This document shows, in pieces, positions 26,901 through 41,900 of a DNA stretch of 64,000 nucleotides. The position numbers were made by a program, and so were the translations under genes. Location: contig OX411551.1 of NCBI GenBank assembly GCA_948146395.1, positions 62,744,346 to 62,808,345 on the forward strand. The letters run 5' to 3'. Within the stretch, counting starts at the first letter, position 1, and each line of letters starts with the position of its first letter. Origin of the DNA: Fragum whitleyi (lineage: Eukaryota > Mollusca > Bivalvia > Cardiida > Cardiidae). Under the pieces are notes generated by a model, which was not told where the DNA came from, searched no databases, and was given only the letters and a program-made list of their open reading frames with translations.

Positions 26901-29900
26901 TTCAAAAATTTGTTTAAATGTGTTTGGTCACTAGATGCATCTTCCAAATTGGACCAATCTAAAATATTGTTGTTTTGGTAATAGATTGAGTATTTCTTAA
27001 GGTTTTGTCATTTTGAAATTCCTAAGATGACACATATTGGTAAGAAACAGGCAATGGTATTAAACCAGTCTTGCTGGCAAATATAAGGGCTGTGGAAAAC
27101 ATTTGTGCCAGGTAAATTTGGAATATACACATAGAAGTGACCTAGACATCAGCTTAGTGCAAATTTCTTTAGAACTGTAAATCTTCTAATGCCGTATACA
27201 TATATTATTAATAATTTTGCAAATATAAGGGCTGTGGAAAACATTTGAGCCAGATAAATTTGGAATATACACATAGATGTAGAAAGTACATATCAGCTTA
27301 GTGCAAATTTCTTTAGAACTGCAAATCTTCTAATGCTATATACCAATTTATAATATGATCTATGTTGTCAAAGTGAAATAACCCCGTTGAATATTTTTGA
27401 TATTACACCGGTGTTATTACACTAGTGGAATAACTATGCAAATAAGGTCAGAGCGAATAGCAACCCTATTTTGTAACTGCGACAATGACGTCATAATGTA
27501 TATATTGTGATTTCAGTTTTAAACGGCGTTATAAGTTTTGCAGAAAATTGAAATGTTGAATTTCAAAAATATTGACGATTTTTCACAAAAAATTGGGTCA
27601 TATTATAAATAGGATATCAAATTTGCGCAGCCTCGTTTTTATCTGTTTATAGATGACGCATTTAATAAATTCGGTATTCAATGACCACTCAATCAATATC
27701 CTCTATATTATCAGTAATTTTGCAATCAATCAACAATTGTAAAGGCTATGTATGCTCAAGATAACATCAATTGAGCTATTTGACCTTGAGCGGTGACCAT
27801 GACCTTTGTGGGAACAGAAAATTCACATCAAGTGAAACATCTGATCATAAAGGGGAACATTTTGTGCAAAATTATATAGAGGATAAGCATTTGTTTCAGT
27901 GTAAGATCAATTTATATTAATTGAGTAAATAACAAAAGCTGTTTTTTCATGAGTGGTGGAGCCACTCGAAAAAAAAAAAAAAGATTATTCTATTTCTTTA
28001 TTTCAAAAATGAGACAAAATGTGAAATTTCTAGGACATATTTTTGTAAAGCACGTCATTTAACATGTGATTGCTATGCAACGTTCTTTATGACATCACTT
28101 ATTTCACCCAGCATAGATGACGTCAGATAGGATGAAATGCACAAAAATAGGCTTAAAGTTTTTGATAATTTTACTGCTTTTGCGTTGAGATTATCAAGTG
28201 ATAATCTACCGTTATTTCTCGATAAGCCACCAAAAAGCAATAAAGAATATGAAATCTGTCCAAAGTTGTAAACTTTGCAACATACAAGCCCTTTTTTAAC
28301 AGCTGCCTTAAGCTGTGACTTTGACTTTAGCTTACTGAAAATTTCTCCCAAATGGCACATGTTCTCATGATAAAGCCAATTAACTGTTTCAATTTATTTC
28401 AAAATCTAACTATATTTGAGCCAAATTTGAAAAGATGCACAAATATACCAACCCACATATCAATTGATAAGTTCAAAACAGTTTCACACTGAGCCATCCA
28501 TATACTAATATACCACAACGTGGTTCTTAAAAAATCACAGTGAAGAAAAATATATATATAATACATATTTAGTGTTTTGTATGAGAAAAAATATCTAACG
28601 AGGTTGGGAGAATTGATTATTGTCAAGGCTCTGCCGAGACAAATATCAATTCCCACAACCAAGTTAGATATTATTTCATAAAATACACCAAGTATGTATT
28701 ATATTTATCTTATAACCTCTATTTGCCTTATTTTCATCCATGTTTCTAACCAAAATGCAAGTTTCTAAAATAACCACATTATATCAATGTTCTAAAAATA
28801 ACTATGTGATATTATAAAAATATCATACGGGATGTTATCATACGGATATTTGTATAGTTATAAGACAAAACATGACAACTTGTAACAGGGTAATACCAAC
28901 CTCTGCCTGAGCCAGCTCATTGTCATGATGTGGAAATTTGAGATCAACTCCCCCTGTGTGTATATCTAAAGATTCTCCAAGTATACTACTGGCCATCACA
29001 GAACATTCTATATGCCACCCTGGTCTGCCCTATAAAGATATAAATAACATTGAATTTGAGATCAACTCCCCCTGTGTGTATGTCTAGAGATTCTCCAAGT
29101 ATACTACTGGCCATCACAGAACATTCTATGTGCCACCCTGGTCTGCCCTATAAAGATATAAATAACATTGAATTTGAGATCAACTCTTCTGTGTGTATAT
29201 CTAGAGATTCTCCTAGTATACTACTGGCCATAACAGAACATTCTATATGCCACCCTGGTCTGCCCTGAGAAAGAAATACTTTGCAAAGAATTAGTTTAAT
29301 CACATGGTCAATATAGCTTTTGATTGAAAGCAAAACAAGAGCTGTCACTGTAAGATGACAATGCCCCCGACACCGCTTTGATTTAGAAGTTATGGCCAAT
29401 GTTAAAGTTTTTGGACGGAATGACGGACGGACGGACAGACGGACGGACGGACAGACAGACGGACGGACGGACAAGTCAAATTTATGATGCCTCCCTATCG
29501 GGGGCATAAAAATTATCACAACATAAGGAATCATAAATCAACTAGACTGTGTCGCAAAGCTGACTTATATCCCCCTACAAGTGCTTGTCAATAATGAAAA
29601 GCCATTTTCCATCAAAGTACTATAACTCTGTCAAAAGCCTATGGATTGTAACCAAAATATCACTTGCACATCTTTATCTGATACTGATCACATCTGTAAA
29701 GTTTCAATGAAATCCACCTATTAGTTGCTGAGAAAACTTCCAGACCAAAAAAAAACTACAGATGGACTGATGGACCAACCGATAAGCTGATGTCTATGAA
29801 CATACCTTTCCCCAAGGAGAGTCCCAGGTTGGTTCTCCTGGTTTCCCAGCCTTCCAGAGAGCAAAATCATTGGGACTTCTTTTTTCACCCATTCTTTCTT

Positions 29901-32900
29901 CTGATACACTCAATTCACCTGAAACATGTGAAACAGAATTAAGTCAATTCATTCTTTAGACATGTGAACATTTTTGGATATCAACTGTTTGAGAATTTTT
30001 CTTCTTAACCCTTTGCTGTTTAATCCCTGCTTTTTACGTGTCTGTGATTTCAAGATGGAGAAAACATTGTGAAAAAAGAAAAAATTGCTTCTGACAAGCA
30101 ATTTCTTCTTTTTCCACACTATTTTCTACCCTGCTGAATGGTTATTTTTCAAATTAAATCCACTTTAAATTTTCATCTGCAAAACCTTTGAATTTGGACA
30201 GGTCCAAAATTTTGTAAAACATGAAAGGGTTAAATAAAGCAAGGCTGTAAATTGCAATGCAGATAACAGCAATTCACCGCTTGATTTGCCTCTAGTCTTG
30301 CAAAGACATATGAGCCTGTATGTGACATTTCCAACAATTTGAAACATTCGTGAGGTGCAAACATTGGGTAGCGTTGATATTCCACATACTGTAAATACAA
30401 AGTTACCTGATGGACTACAGATATTTTGAGATCTTACCTATCTACTGAACGCATAGTGAAGACTCTGGTCAGACTGTGCGGATGCACAGGCTGGTCAGAG
30501 TCTTTTTTTTGCGCATATTTGTAATTGTTGGAATTCTCACGAGTTGGCTCATATTATTTATAGCAAAGAAGTATTTTCTTTTTATTGCAAGAAACCTGTA
30601 GATCCATGATACTCAAAACTTAAATGAAAACAAATAAAACAAAAATAACTCTAACGCCAGTTAATACATTGACATGAGATTATGGAATAAGATTAACAGC
30701 TCTTTTAAAAGAATTCCAGTATTTCAAGGATTGGGTTTTGAATATTTTAGTGAGGTATTATTTTGGTGTAATAATGTTTTAGTGAGGTATGATTTTGTCG
30801 CATTATTGAATGAGTGATTCCATACTAACCTTCTCCTTCCTTTAAAGCCTTCATATCGCCATACGCTTCTGGTACAATTTTGGCGTAATAATGATTTGGT
30901 GAATCACTGAACTTTGTCACATCAAAATATACGGATCCATTTGACTCGTATCTGTGAATATAGAGTACCAGCAGTTAGTTTCATTCCCTTTATTTTTCTA
31001 TCCAATTTAAGCTAATTGGTTTTACAGCATGAAAGAGTTCAGACAGAATAGGCAATTTTGCATATCAAGGGAGATGACTCAATCACAAACATAGAATTCA
31101 ACAGTAATGTCTTCCCTCCCTTTCATGAAATATCAACGGTTTGGGTCCATACTTTCCTTCAGTTTCATTTTGATAATTTTTTGTTACTAAATCAGGAAAT
31201 TTACTCAATACACAAGATTGCTTTCTTAGGTTTGTAAAATCGGTGTTGGTGATTTAAGCTAGATTAAAATTATAAACCTATACCTGTTAAAAGATTAGTA
31301 AGCATCTTTGATGTTCAACATTTCATTTGAAAGGGAAACTGATAGAAACAAACTTTATCTTCCTTTCCTGTTTTTTCCTTTTTTTTATTTTTTGACTGGA
31401 TATGGACAACTTTCATTTAACTAAGTACTATAAAGAAGACAGGCAAGTATGAAAAATAGAAATTTGTTAAGGCAGTGACCCTATAATAGTTCCACATTTC
31501 AGAACTGGTTATCTTTAAAATTTTTGAATGTTTTCCAAATAAAATCCTTAGGGAAAACAGTGCAAACAGTTTGCCAATTATACCCCGCTTTGCAGCAAGT
31601 GCACATGCAAAGCAGGCTTAATTGGCAAACAGTTTGCACCGTTTTGTCATCCTGAACGCAGGGTAGGCCAGGTACAAACAAAAGCAAACTAATTTCCCTT
31701 ATTTGGTAAATCATTGAGCTAAGCCTTCATGCATCACAAAAACTAATAACTATTAAATTATACATATTGTTAAATGGGGTAATAAAGATAAATTACCCAT
31801 ATCCGTTGTTAATGATCTTCTGTACAAACTCTACAATTTCAGGAATATACTCGCTCACACGTGTCAACACATCGGCAGGAAGCACCTGGTGAAATAAACA
31901 GGAAATTAAATGCAACTGTCTGCAGTTATTCCTTTTAAGGTCGTATTTAAGGATTAGTTAGTTCCATTATGATTCAGGGCCCAAGGTTATAAAACTTTTT
32001 TTGTTCTCAACTGAGAACATTCTCAAATTTAAAGTTCAAATAAATGTATAAACATAGAAGATAATATAAATAAGTTGTTATTTATAACAACTTATTGATA
32101 TAATCTCTGTGTTCATACATTCAAAATAGTTTTACAACAGAATTATGGCTTGAATCTCAAGTTGAATTTTGAGAAATTTTTGAGTTTAGAATGAGAAAAG
32201 ATTTATAACCTTAGGCCTTAAAAAACTGAAATTGTTCAAGTCAGGTATCATATTTCTGAAATACTGAACTTGAAATGGCTTTCTCAAATTTTGAATATGT
32301 CTCATTTCCTCATATCTATGACACAGCGCGAAACAGTTGTAACTGCCTATAAACATATAGGCAGTTACAACTGTTTCGCGCTGAGCCATCAATATAATAG
32401 CTTCCTCCCTAATTCTGGCTTCCACGCACTATTTAATTAAAACATCCTTTTTCAGTTGATTGAAATCACTATAAATTTAAGATTTTTATGTCTTTTGCTC
32501 TAATTTGAGAAAAATTACTTTGGTTTGATTTATACATGTATATTGTTACTAAACCCCTCTTTCCTACATGCATTGCTTCCAGACAGCTTTGAATATCTAA
32601 ATGCCCGACACCTGCATTAGGGAAGATCTTTTTTGGCTCAGAGGTTAGCACATTTATTTAGTAAACCAATGATTTCCATATATCAACTGCGTTGGTTTGA
32701 CCCCCTGTCCCATGACAGGAACTCAAACCATTAAATATTGTGCCATTGTGACAGAGATTATAGGTCAAGTGCTTTTTAGAGTGTATTGAAGACTGATGAG
32801 ACTGTGCAAAAATCACAGGCTGATCTGAGTCTTACTACTGAAAATGAATGGGGTAAACACTGCTTTCAACAATCTTTCAGCTATATCATGGCGGGTGGAG

Positions 32901-35900
32901 CACCTAACTATTGATTCCTTGTAGTTCTCACACCACCACTACCATTACATCCTTTCCTAGCCTCCAGCTGCTATCTCACATAGGTCTACTTATATCAAGC
33001 CATTGTTGGGAGACCAATAATTGGAAGGGATGAATGCCCCTGCTGGGAATCAAACCCAGGAACTCTAGATTGACAGCCTGATGTGCTACCAACTGCACTA
33101 TGATGGAGGCTAATAATATTGAAAATAAGTCATGTGAAATGGTTAAAAATATCATGCACAGGTTCCTGTCTATGCAGCCTGATCTTAATCTTTACCATCT
33201 GTCTGCCCCTGTGATGTTTATGTGACCAGTCAAGTAAAAAGGGACCCTCTGGATTTGATACTTCGAGGGTAAGGGAGAAATTCCTTGTAACATTAGCAAC
33301 TTCTATTTTTTGCCAAAAATAAATGGACTGGGCCTTCTGTAATTGTTATATGATTCCCAGGTAATACAATATTTGTGACCCTTCATGCAAAAAGGGACAA
33401 TCATAGTTGTGTGTCAGATTAATTGATTGATTGATTGAATGGAATTTTATGCGGCTTTCAACATTTTTTCAAGTATATTGCGGTGGCTGGAGCACCTCAC
33501 AATAGATTCCTAGTATTTCTCTCACCAGTACTACCATTAGATTCTTTTCTAGCCTTCAGCTGCTATTTCACATAGGTATACGATTATCAACCCATTGGTG
33601 TGAGACAAATAGTTGGAAAGAAAGAGTTCCATTTCGGGCATCCAACCAGGGACCTCTAGATTGACAGTCCGATGTGCTACTAACTGTGCAGCAGCTTGAG
33701 TTGTTTGTAAGAATAGGCAGACTGACTAGTAGGTTGAGATTCTCACTTAAATGTTTTCTGAATCTAGTAATATCAATCTACTTTTCCATGATTTTTTTTT
33801 TTAAATGCAACCTCTGTTTGACCTATGCTGGAACCTTACTCTTTTTTAATTTATTTGTATTACAGGGTTCCCAGATGGCCCCTTCTTGCATGATGGGTCA
33901 CATATCAATAGCTCAGCGTGAAACAGTTGTAACTGCCTATATGTTTAAAGGCAGTTACAACTGTTTTGTGCTGAACCATCAATATCTTTAAGAATTTATC
34001 ATGACATGGAAATGGAAAAGAAATATTTTTCTGGTAGCTTTTTTTCTCATTTTACCTCGAAACTTTATCGGATTTAACTACTAAAAGAACACTTATTTTT
34101 GAAAACTACTTTTATGGAGGACAAATAAAAATTGTATCAAAATTCACACAATAATCTCGAAGACAGGGACTGCTGAGAAAGTACTGCCTTTATTGAAAAC
34201 GACAGATTTATTTTCAAAACCTGAGCATAAAATTGCCAGCATTTATCATAGGAGGTCTTCGTATCTGATACTTTATGAGGTTTTGAGGACCTCATAAAAC
34301 AATAGGGGGGATGCACGTTATTGGAGTTAAAGAGAAGAAAAACTATCTCGGGAATTTGAAGTGAAAATTTGTAAAATTTAAAACCCTTGCAAATTTTATT
34401 TTTGAATTGTTTATCTTTATTGAACAAGAGCTATGTCGGACATGGCCATCCCCCGCCGAGAAAGCTTGATAGTAAACTGAAACCTAATAGATTAAGGGTT
34501 CTACTTTAAGAAATTAAGCCCCTACAAAATCTAAGTCTTTAAAATAACAAAGGGCAATAACTCAAAAATTATGCAAGCCATAGTTATAGTTCTTGTGCAC
34601 TACACTCCTCTTCCATGAGATCTATCCACCTATAAAGTTTCAAGTTGATAGCTAAAATACTTTAGGAGATATGCTCCTGACAAAATCTAAGTCTTAAAAA
34701 TAACAAAGGGCAATAACTCCAAAATTGTACAAGCCAGAGTTATAGTTTTTGTGCACTGCACTTCTCTTCCATGAGATCCATCCTCCCATTTAGTTTCAAG
34801 TTGATAGCCTTAATACTTAAGAAGATATGCTCCGGACAAAATCTAAGTCTGAAAAATGACAATGGGCAATAACTCCAAAATTATGCAAGCAAGAGTTGTA
34901 GTTCTTGTGCACTGCACTTCTCTTCCATGAGATCTATCCACCAATTAAGTTTCAAGTTGAAAGCCTTAATACTTAAGAAGATATGCTGCGGACAAAATCT
35001 AAGTCTTAAAAATAACAAAGGGCAATTACTCCAAAATTATGCAAGCAAGAGTTAAAGTTCTTGTGCACTGCACTGCTCCTCCATGAGATCTATCCACCCA
35101 TAATGTTTCAAATTGATAGCTATTATACTATAGGCGATATGCTCCGGACAAGTTTAGTGACGGAACCTCAGAATGACGGAATGACAGAATGATGGACGGA
35201 GAGCATTACTATATCCCCTCGCCGAAAACGGCGGGGGATAATAATAAATCTATACTTATAACAAATCATACAAAATCTTTTGAAACCCATCTATAATTAA
35301 CATTGTGAATACCATGTCATGTCATTATGGTAGTCCTCTTCAAAACAAGAACGAGTTGCTTCCATTGAGCTATTTCTTTAATTTCTTAATTTAGTTTATT
35401 TGTTTGAATGGGTTTTACGCTGTTTTCAACGATTTCGCAGTTATATTGCAGCAGCCGGAGCACCTAACGATGGATTCCTGGTATTTCTTTCACCTGTACT
35501 ACCATTACACCCTTTTCTAGGCTCCAACTGCTATCTCACATAGGTTTACGATTATATACCCATTGGTGAGAGACAAACATGGGAAAGGATACTTGCCGCC
35601 TCCGGGGATCGAACCCACGACTTCCAGATTGGACATCTTATGCCTAACCAATGCACTATGGTGCCGGCATTTCCCAAGGAAGGAAGGAAAAAATCAATTC
35701 ATTAAATCTTACACTTTCATTTTAAAGAAGTAAAAAATTTTGTTGCAAACAGCCATATGAGATAAACACCGCCTATGGGTGCAACGCTTGGCTGCAGGTG
35801 CTGGATAATGCAAAAATAAGAAGTTGAAAAGGGGGCATAATTCTTACAAAAATGCTTCCAGTTATCTCCCTTGATAGTGTGGATAGCAATCATGATAGTA

Positions 35901-38900
35901 AACTCAAGTTTCATGAAGATATCTGAACCCTTTCCTGTTTTACAAAATTTTGGACCTGTCCAAATTCAAAGGTTTTGCAGACGAAAATTAAAAGTGGGTT
36001 TAATTTGAAAAATAACCATTAAGTAGGGTAGAAAATAGTGTGGAAAAAGAAGAAATTGCTTGTCAGAAGCAATTTCTTCTGTTTTCACAATGTTTTCTCA
36101 ATCATAAAATCACTGGCACATAAAAAGCAGGGATTAAAAAGCAAAGGATTAAACTACAACAGAACAAGGTTAAAATTTGTCATGCCAATGCCAAAATCAA
36201 AGCCAGCACAAACAACACCAAGGTGATCATAATACCTCAGGTTTTTCTCCAAAACAGCTGAGCTAAAAATAATAACTTGTCCCTTAGATAGTAAATAAAA
36301 GTAGTGTTTTTTTATATATATTTTATGACCAAACAGAAAATCTATTATTTTATCTAAATAGTTCTAGATTTTCTATAAGGTTGGTGTTTTATTGGTTTCT
36401 ATCTGGTTTAATCACTTCTTTTATGATCTACTTGTGTAAAAATGTCAGATTTGAAGAAAAATGTGAGGTATTCCTTTTTTTCACTAATTTCTTTAGATAT
36501 TTCTTCTCTGCTGATTTGAACCCAATTCTAACTGGAATTTAATACCAAGAGCATAGAGGGTGTCATCATTTGGATATGTGTGATGGATAGTGGAAAATTG
36601 TAAGTCGAAAAGGGGATGTTATTCTTAGTGAAACGCTTCTTGTGTTATTTCACCGTGATGATGTGAAGGTAACACACATACCAATTTTTGTGTAAAACAA
36701 GAGCACAGCATGTAAATGCCACCACTAGTCTGTAGACCATCCTGAATATTGACAAACTGTAAGCCAAAAAAGGAACGCAATTCTTACAACAAGAGCAATG
36801 CCCATTGATGCCTATGCTCATCTATGGATTGCCAGATGGTAAATGAAAAGCCAAGCCCAAAAATAGGCAAACATTGCACTAAATGTGTCTAAAGTTATCT
36901 CCCTTATTCACTCATGATGTATGCCAAGTTTCAAGTGAGAGCCTTGAGTATGAACCAGAGATATCTCAAAATGTTAAAGTTTTTCGCACAACGACAACAA
37001 CGACTACAACAATGTCAAGGCTATAGCAATACCTTGGGTTTTCTCTAAAAATGGTTGAGCTAAAAATGCTCCTATCAGTATCCCCCTTTAACCCTTTGCT
37101 GTTTAATCCCTGCATGTGATTTCATGATTGAGAAAACATTGTGGAATAAGAAGAAATTGCTTATGACAAGCAATTTCTTCTTTTCCCACACTATTTTCTT
37201 ACCTACTGAATGGTTATTTTTCAAATTAAATCCACTTTTAATTTTTGTCTGCAAAACCTTTGAATTTGGACAGGTCCAAAATTTTGTTAAACAGGAAGGG
37301 TTAAAGTCATGGTGAGCATGGCAAGTTTCAATTCAATATCCTCAAATGTAACTCAGTGATGATAAACGGTTATGTTTTGCATGCCAACAACAATACCAAT
37401 AACACAAAGGTGATGACAATACCTAAATGTTTTAAGTTTGCAATACAGCCGAGCAAAGAAATCAAGATCAAGTACCAACAATGCCTACCAGCCTCCCCAG
37501 CGGCAGCATATAGCCTTACTGATATTTGTCTCCAACCAATAGCTGGAAAATCATAAACCTAATGCTCCATTCAGGCTTCGACATTAAGGGGAGTCCGGGA
37601 GTCCTAGACTCCTTATTTACTAGTTGGGACGCCTTCCATCTGCAAGTAAGGCGTCTGATGGACTCTAAGGGTAATTTGAGAATATTTTGAAAAACAAATT
37701 CACAGAGCAATGTCGTTTCTTACACTTGCCAAAACTGTAGAACTTTTCACTACAAAAGTTGTCGAAGAAAATATATGCTTGCATCCTGTAGTGTTTTGAG
37801 AAGGAAAAAAACACTTTTCTTTGAAAGAACAACATGGAAAAGAAGAAATTACTTATAACAAGCAATTTCTTCTTCTTTTCCACAATGTTCTCCCATAATG
37901 AAAATTTGGACTCCTAACTGTGAGCTCGGACTCCTTGATTTCATGTGTAAGGAGTCCAATGAGGGGTATCGGTTGGTTATCTCCCTTAAAATACTCCAAA
38001 GGGAGGAAGGGTCCAAATCAGTGGTTTCCTTGGGTTTTATCCTTATTTCCTTTGCACTATAAGATTTTAAGATAAGCTCTAAATAAAATTTTGCGCAATT
38101 TTTAAGACACGTTTGTTGCAAAACAAATATTAATTTTCTACTTTACTATTCAAATTTTTAACATATATACAAATTGCATAAATAAGTATTTTGTATTTTC
38201 AAAAATAAAATTCGCAATTTCCCCATAGAAACCATGGATAAAATCCAAGGAGAATTTCGAAAAGGACCGCTAACGATTTTGGTGCACCTTTGATTTAATC
38301 CACCGAAAAACAAGGGAGATAACACACAAAAGTCTCCCATTGACTCCTTAATCTCAGGAGTTAGTGTCAAACCCGCCATTAAAAGTAGTGTCCCCCCCCC
38401 CCCCCCCCCCCCCCCCCTCAAACTAAGCAATGCCTACTTCAATAACGATGAAAACCCCTGCAAGGCCAAGATGATAAAAAGCTCTGGATTTGTTTTTGTT
38501 TTGTTTTCATATCAAAACAGCACAGGTAAAAACAGTTTTTTTGAATACATTTTTTTTAATTAAATTGATTTCAAGAAAATTTCAAGTTTAACTGCATTTT
38601 AATGGCCTTACTCTCAAATACAAATATGTCATGTATGACAGAGTAAAAGTATATCAAGGATTTTACAAAACAATCTGATCTCAAGTGCTTCTATGTTGTA
38701 TTAATCATAGTTTTGTTTAGCTCTATAAATTGTTCTTAAGATTGACAAAATTTAACTTGCTTATGTTTAATTTTCAATAGATTAGCACAAAACAATTTTA
38801 CCTATCTTTATGTTTACAGGCAGTTATAACTGTTATGTGCTAAGCCAACAAAATGACAAATATGGGACAAACAATATAAATTTTCATGGCATAAATTTTT

Positions 38901-41900
38901 GTTATTAGAAACTCTAAGCTTTTTTACTATAGTGATCTCCACAATCTCAGATTTTGATGTCCAAGTCTCTATTTAAGCAATATTCCTATTGGACCATGAG
39001 GGATTGATTGATGCCAAAATCTAATGTTAGATTTCAGGTTCACTTTTTTTCTAATTTGAAAGGGGACTTCTAGGGAACATATTTTTTGTTTGTTAGAACC
39101 AGACTGTGAAAAAGGGAGAGATTACTTAGATGTCATTTTAATAAATAAATGACAGACACCAAATGTCAGATGCTGGGCACTGTTTAATCACAATAGTTCA
39201 CCATCAAGTTAATCCTTGTCAGGCTAAATTTCATTAAAATTAAAGTGCTGAAAACGCTTGCTGCCCTTATGTTAGTCAGTTTTTGTTTTTAAAATTATAG
39301 TTTTCGGACAAAACTGATAAAAAAAGGGAATCCAGGTGGTAAAGACTCAGATCAGACTGCACATATGTGCAGGCTGGTCTTAGTCTATACCTCCTGCCAA
39401 AGTAGTAATATGCTGCGTTCAGCATAACAAGAGTTGGAAGTAAAACCTAATCATCAAGATTCCACAGCTAATCAGTTTATATCAGTACACTGTACTTACA
39501 TTTAAGCCATCCACAGCTAATCAGTTTATATCAGTACACTGTACTTACATTTAAGCCATCCACAGCTAATCAGTTTATATCAGTAAACTGTAATACTTAC
39601 ATTTAAGCCTTCCATGTCATTATGGTAGTCCTCTTCAAAATGTTGGGAGAGTTTGGAGAAAATAGACTTGTCTGTGACCTCTGCTCCATGGAGACCATCC
39701 AACCAATCAGCTACAATGTCTTTAGATGCAGTTAACAAATTCTGTAATAGTAAGGACAAAGACATTTGAGATTTCAGAGAAAATAGACTTGTCTGTGACC
39801 TCTTCACCATGGAGGCCATACAACCAAATAGCTACAATGTCTAATTAGTCAAAAAAATCTGTTACAGTCTAGACAAAGAAGTTAGAGAGTTTACATGAAA
39901 AAGACTTATCTGTGACCTCTACTCCATGGAGACTATCCAACAAATCAGCTACAATGTCTTTAGATGACATCAACAAATTTTGTAACAATATAGAAAAATT
40001 AATTTAAGAGTTAAAAGAAAATAAATTTGTCTGTGACCTCTGCTCCATGGAGACCGTCCAACCAATCAGCTACAATGTCTTTAGATGCAGTCAACAAATT
40101 CTGTAACAGTATGAGCAAGTTATTTGTGTGTTTAAAGAAAATAGACTTGTCTTTGACCACTGCTCCAGAGAGACCATCCAACCAATCTGCTACAATGTCT
40201 TTAGATGCAGTCAACAAAGTCTGTGATAGTAAGGTCAAAGTAATATGAGAGTTTAGAGATAATAGACTTGTCTGTGACCTCTGCCCCATGGAGACCATCC
40301 AACCAATCAGCTACAATGTCTTTAGATGAAGTCAACAAGTTCTGTAACAGTAAGGACAAAGTAATGTGAGAGTTTGGAGAAAATAGACTTGTCTGTGACC
40401 TCTGCTCCATGGAGACCATCCAACCAATAAGCAACAATGTCTATGTAGTCAACAAATTCTGTAACAGTATAGACAAAGAAGTTTGAGAGTTTGCAGAGAA
40501 GAAACTTGTCTGTGAGGTCTGCTCCATGGAGACCATCTAACCAATTATCTACAATGTCTTTAGATACAGTCAACAATTTGTGTAACAGTATGGACAAATT
40601 AATTTAAAGGTTTGGAGAAAATAGACTTGTCTGTGACCTCTGAACCATGGAAACCATACAACTAATCAGCTACAATATCTTAAGATGCAGTCAACAATTT
40701 CTGTAATAGTAAGGACAAAGTAATTTGAGATTTATGAGAAATTGACTTGTCTATAACCTCTACACCATGGAGGCCATCTAACCAATAACCTACAATAACT
40801 AAGTAATTAACAAATTCTGTAACAGTAAAAAGAAGTTAGAGAGTCCATGTAGACCATCTTACCAATCAGCTGCAATATCTTTAGATGCAGAAAACAAATT
40901 CTGTAACAGTATAGACAAAGTTATTTGAGAGTTTAGAGAAAATAGACTTGTCTGTGACTTCTGCTCCATGGAGACCATCTAACCAGTCAGCTACAATGTT
41001 TCTAGATGCAGTCAACAAATTCTGTAACAGTAAGGACAAAGTATTTTTGGTATTTAGAGAAAATTGACTTGTCTATAACCTCTACACCATAAAGGCCATC
41101 TAACCATTAACCTACAATGACTAAGTAATCAACAAATTCTGTAACAGTATAGAAAAAGAAGTTTGAGAGTTTACAGTTAAAAGACTTGTCTGTGACCTCT
41201 GCTCCATGGGGACCATCCAACCAATCAGCTACAATGTCTTGAGATGCAGTCAACAAATTCTGTAACAGTATGGACAAAGCAATGTGAGAGTTTAGAGAAA
41301 ATAGACTTGTCTGTGATCTCTGCACCATGGAGACCATCCAACCAGTCAGCTACAATGTTTTTAGATGCAGTCAACAAATTCTGTAACAGTAAAGACAAAG
41401 AAACTTGAGAGTTTGAGAAAATAGACTTGCACCATTGAGATTGTCCAACCAATCAGCTACAATGTCTGTAGTTAGTCTTTATTCTGCAACAGTATAGAGT
41501 TTTTTTAGGAAAGATCATGCTGAGACAATGCAGATACTTGAAACCTAGAAATGATTTTGTGTGATTAAATTCCACATGGTTTGCGGGAGGGATGAATACG
41601 CAAACTTTAAATGCCGTGAATAGCCCTCTCATCATGAAAATGCCAACTTTAATCGCATTTGCAAGTTTTCTTCAAAGACACTAACTAGTAGAAAAATTAT
41701 TTGCATCCCTGCATACTTTATATTTATAGGAAATAACGGAAATTAATTTATGTGTGGGAGTCAGTTTCTATAGTTAAGAGTTCTTCCATTATATAAAGTT
41801 CAATAGTCACAAAATTATTATTTGAAAGAATAGAAACTAGGAAACACAATAGATTGAAAATCTTTAAAAATTCAAGCCGAGAATAAGTTTTTACGACCAC

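Noticed and set aside
29148..29534. 128-aa minus-strand frame with ...[15 protein letters not shown]... as a separate gene
   Set aside because: Its C-terminal part is the decayed copy of the zinc-ligand exon and its N-terminal part is the ACGG microsatellite element ([10 protein letters not shown]).
33030..33112. Functional tRNA gene on the minus strand
   Set aside because: Boxes A and B are present, but the acceptor arms do not pair and the same unit recurs with a SINE body.
40011..41452. Several 75-95 aa minus-strand frames repeating [20 protein letters not shown], as a repeat protein
   Set aside because: They come from the exon-edge array. The frame breaks at the intron-tail part of nearly every unit, there are stops, and the words are those of one CARS1 exon.
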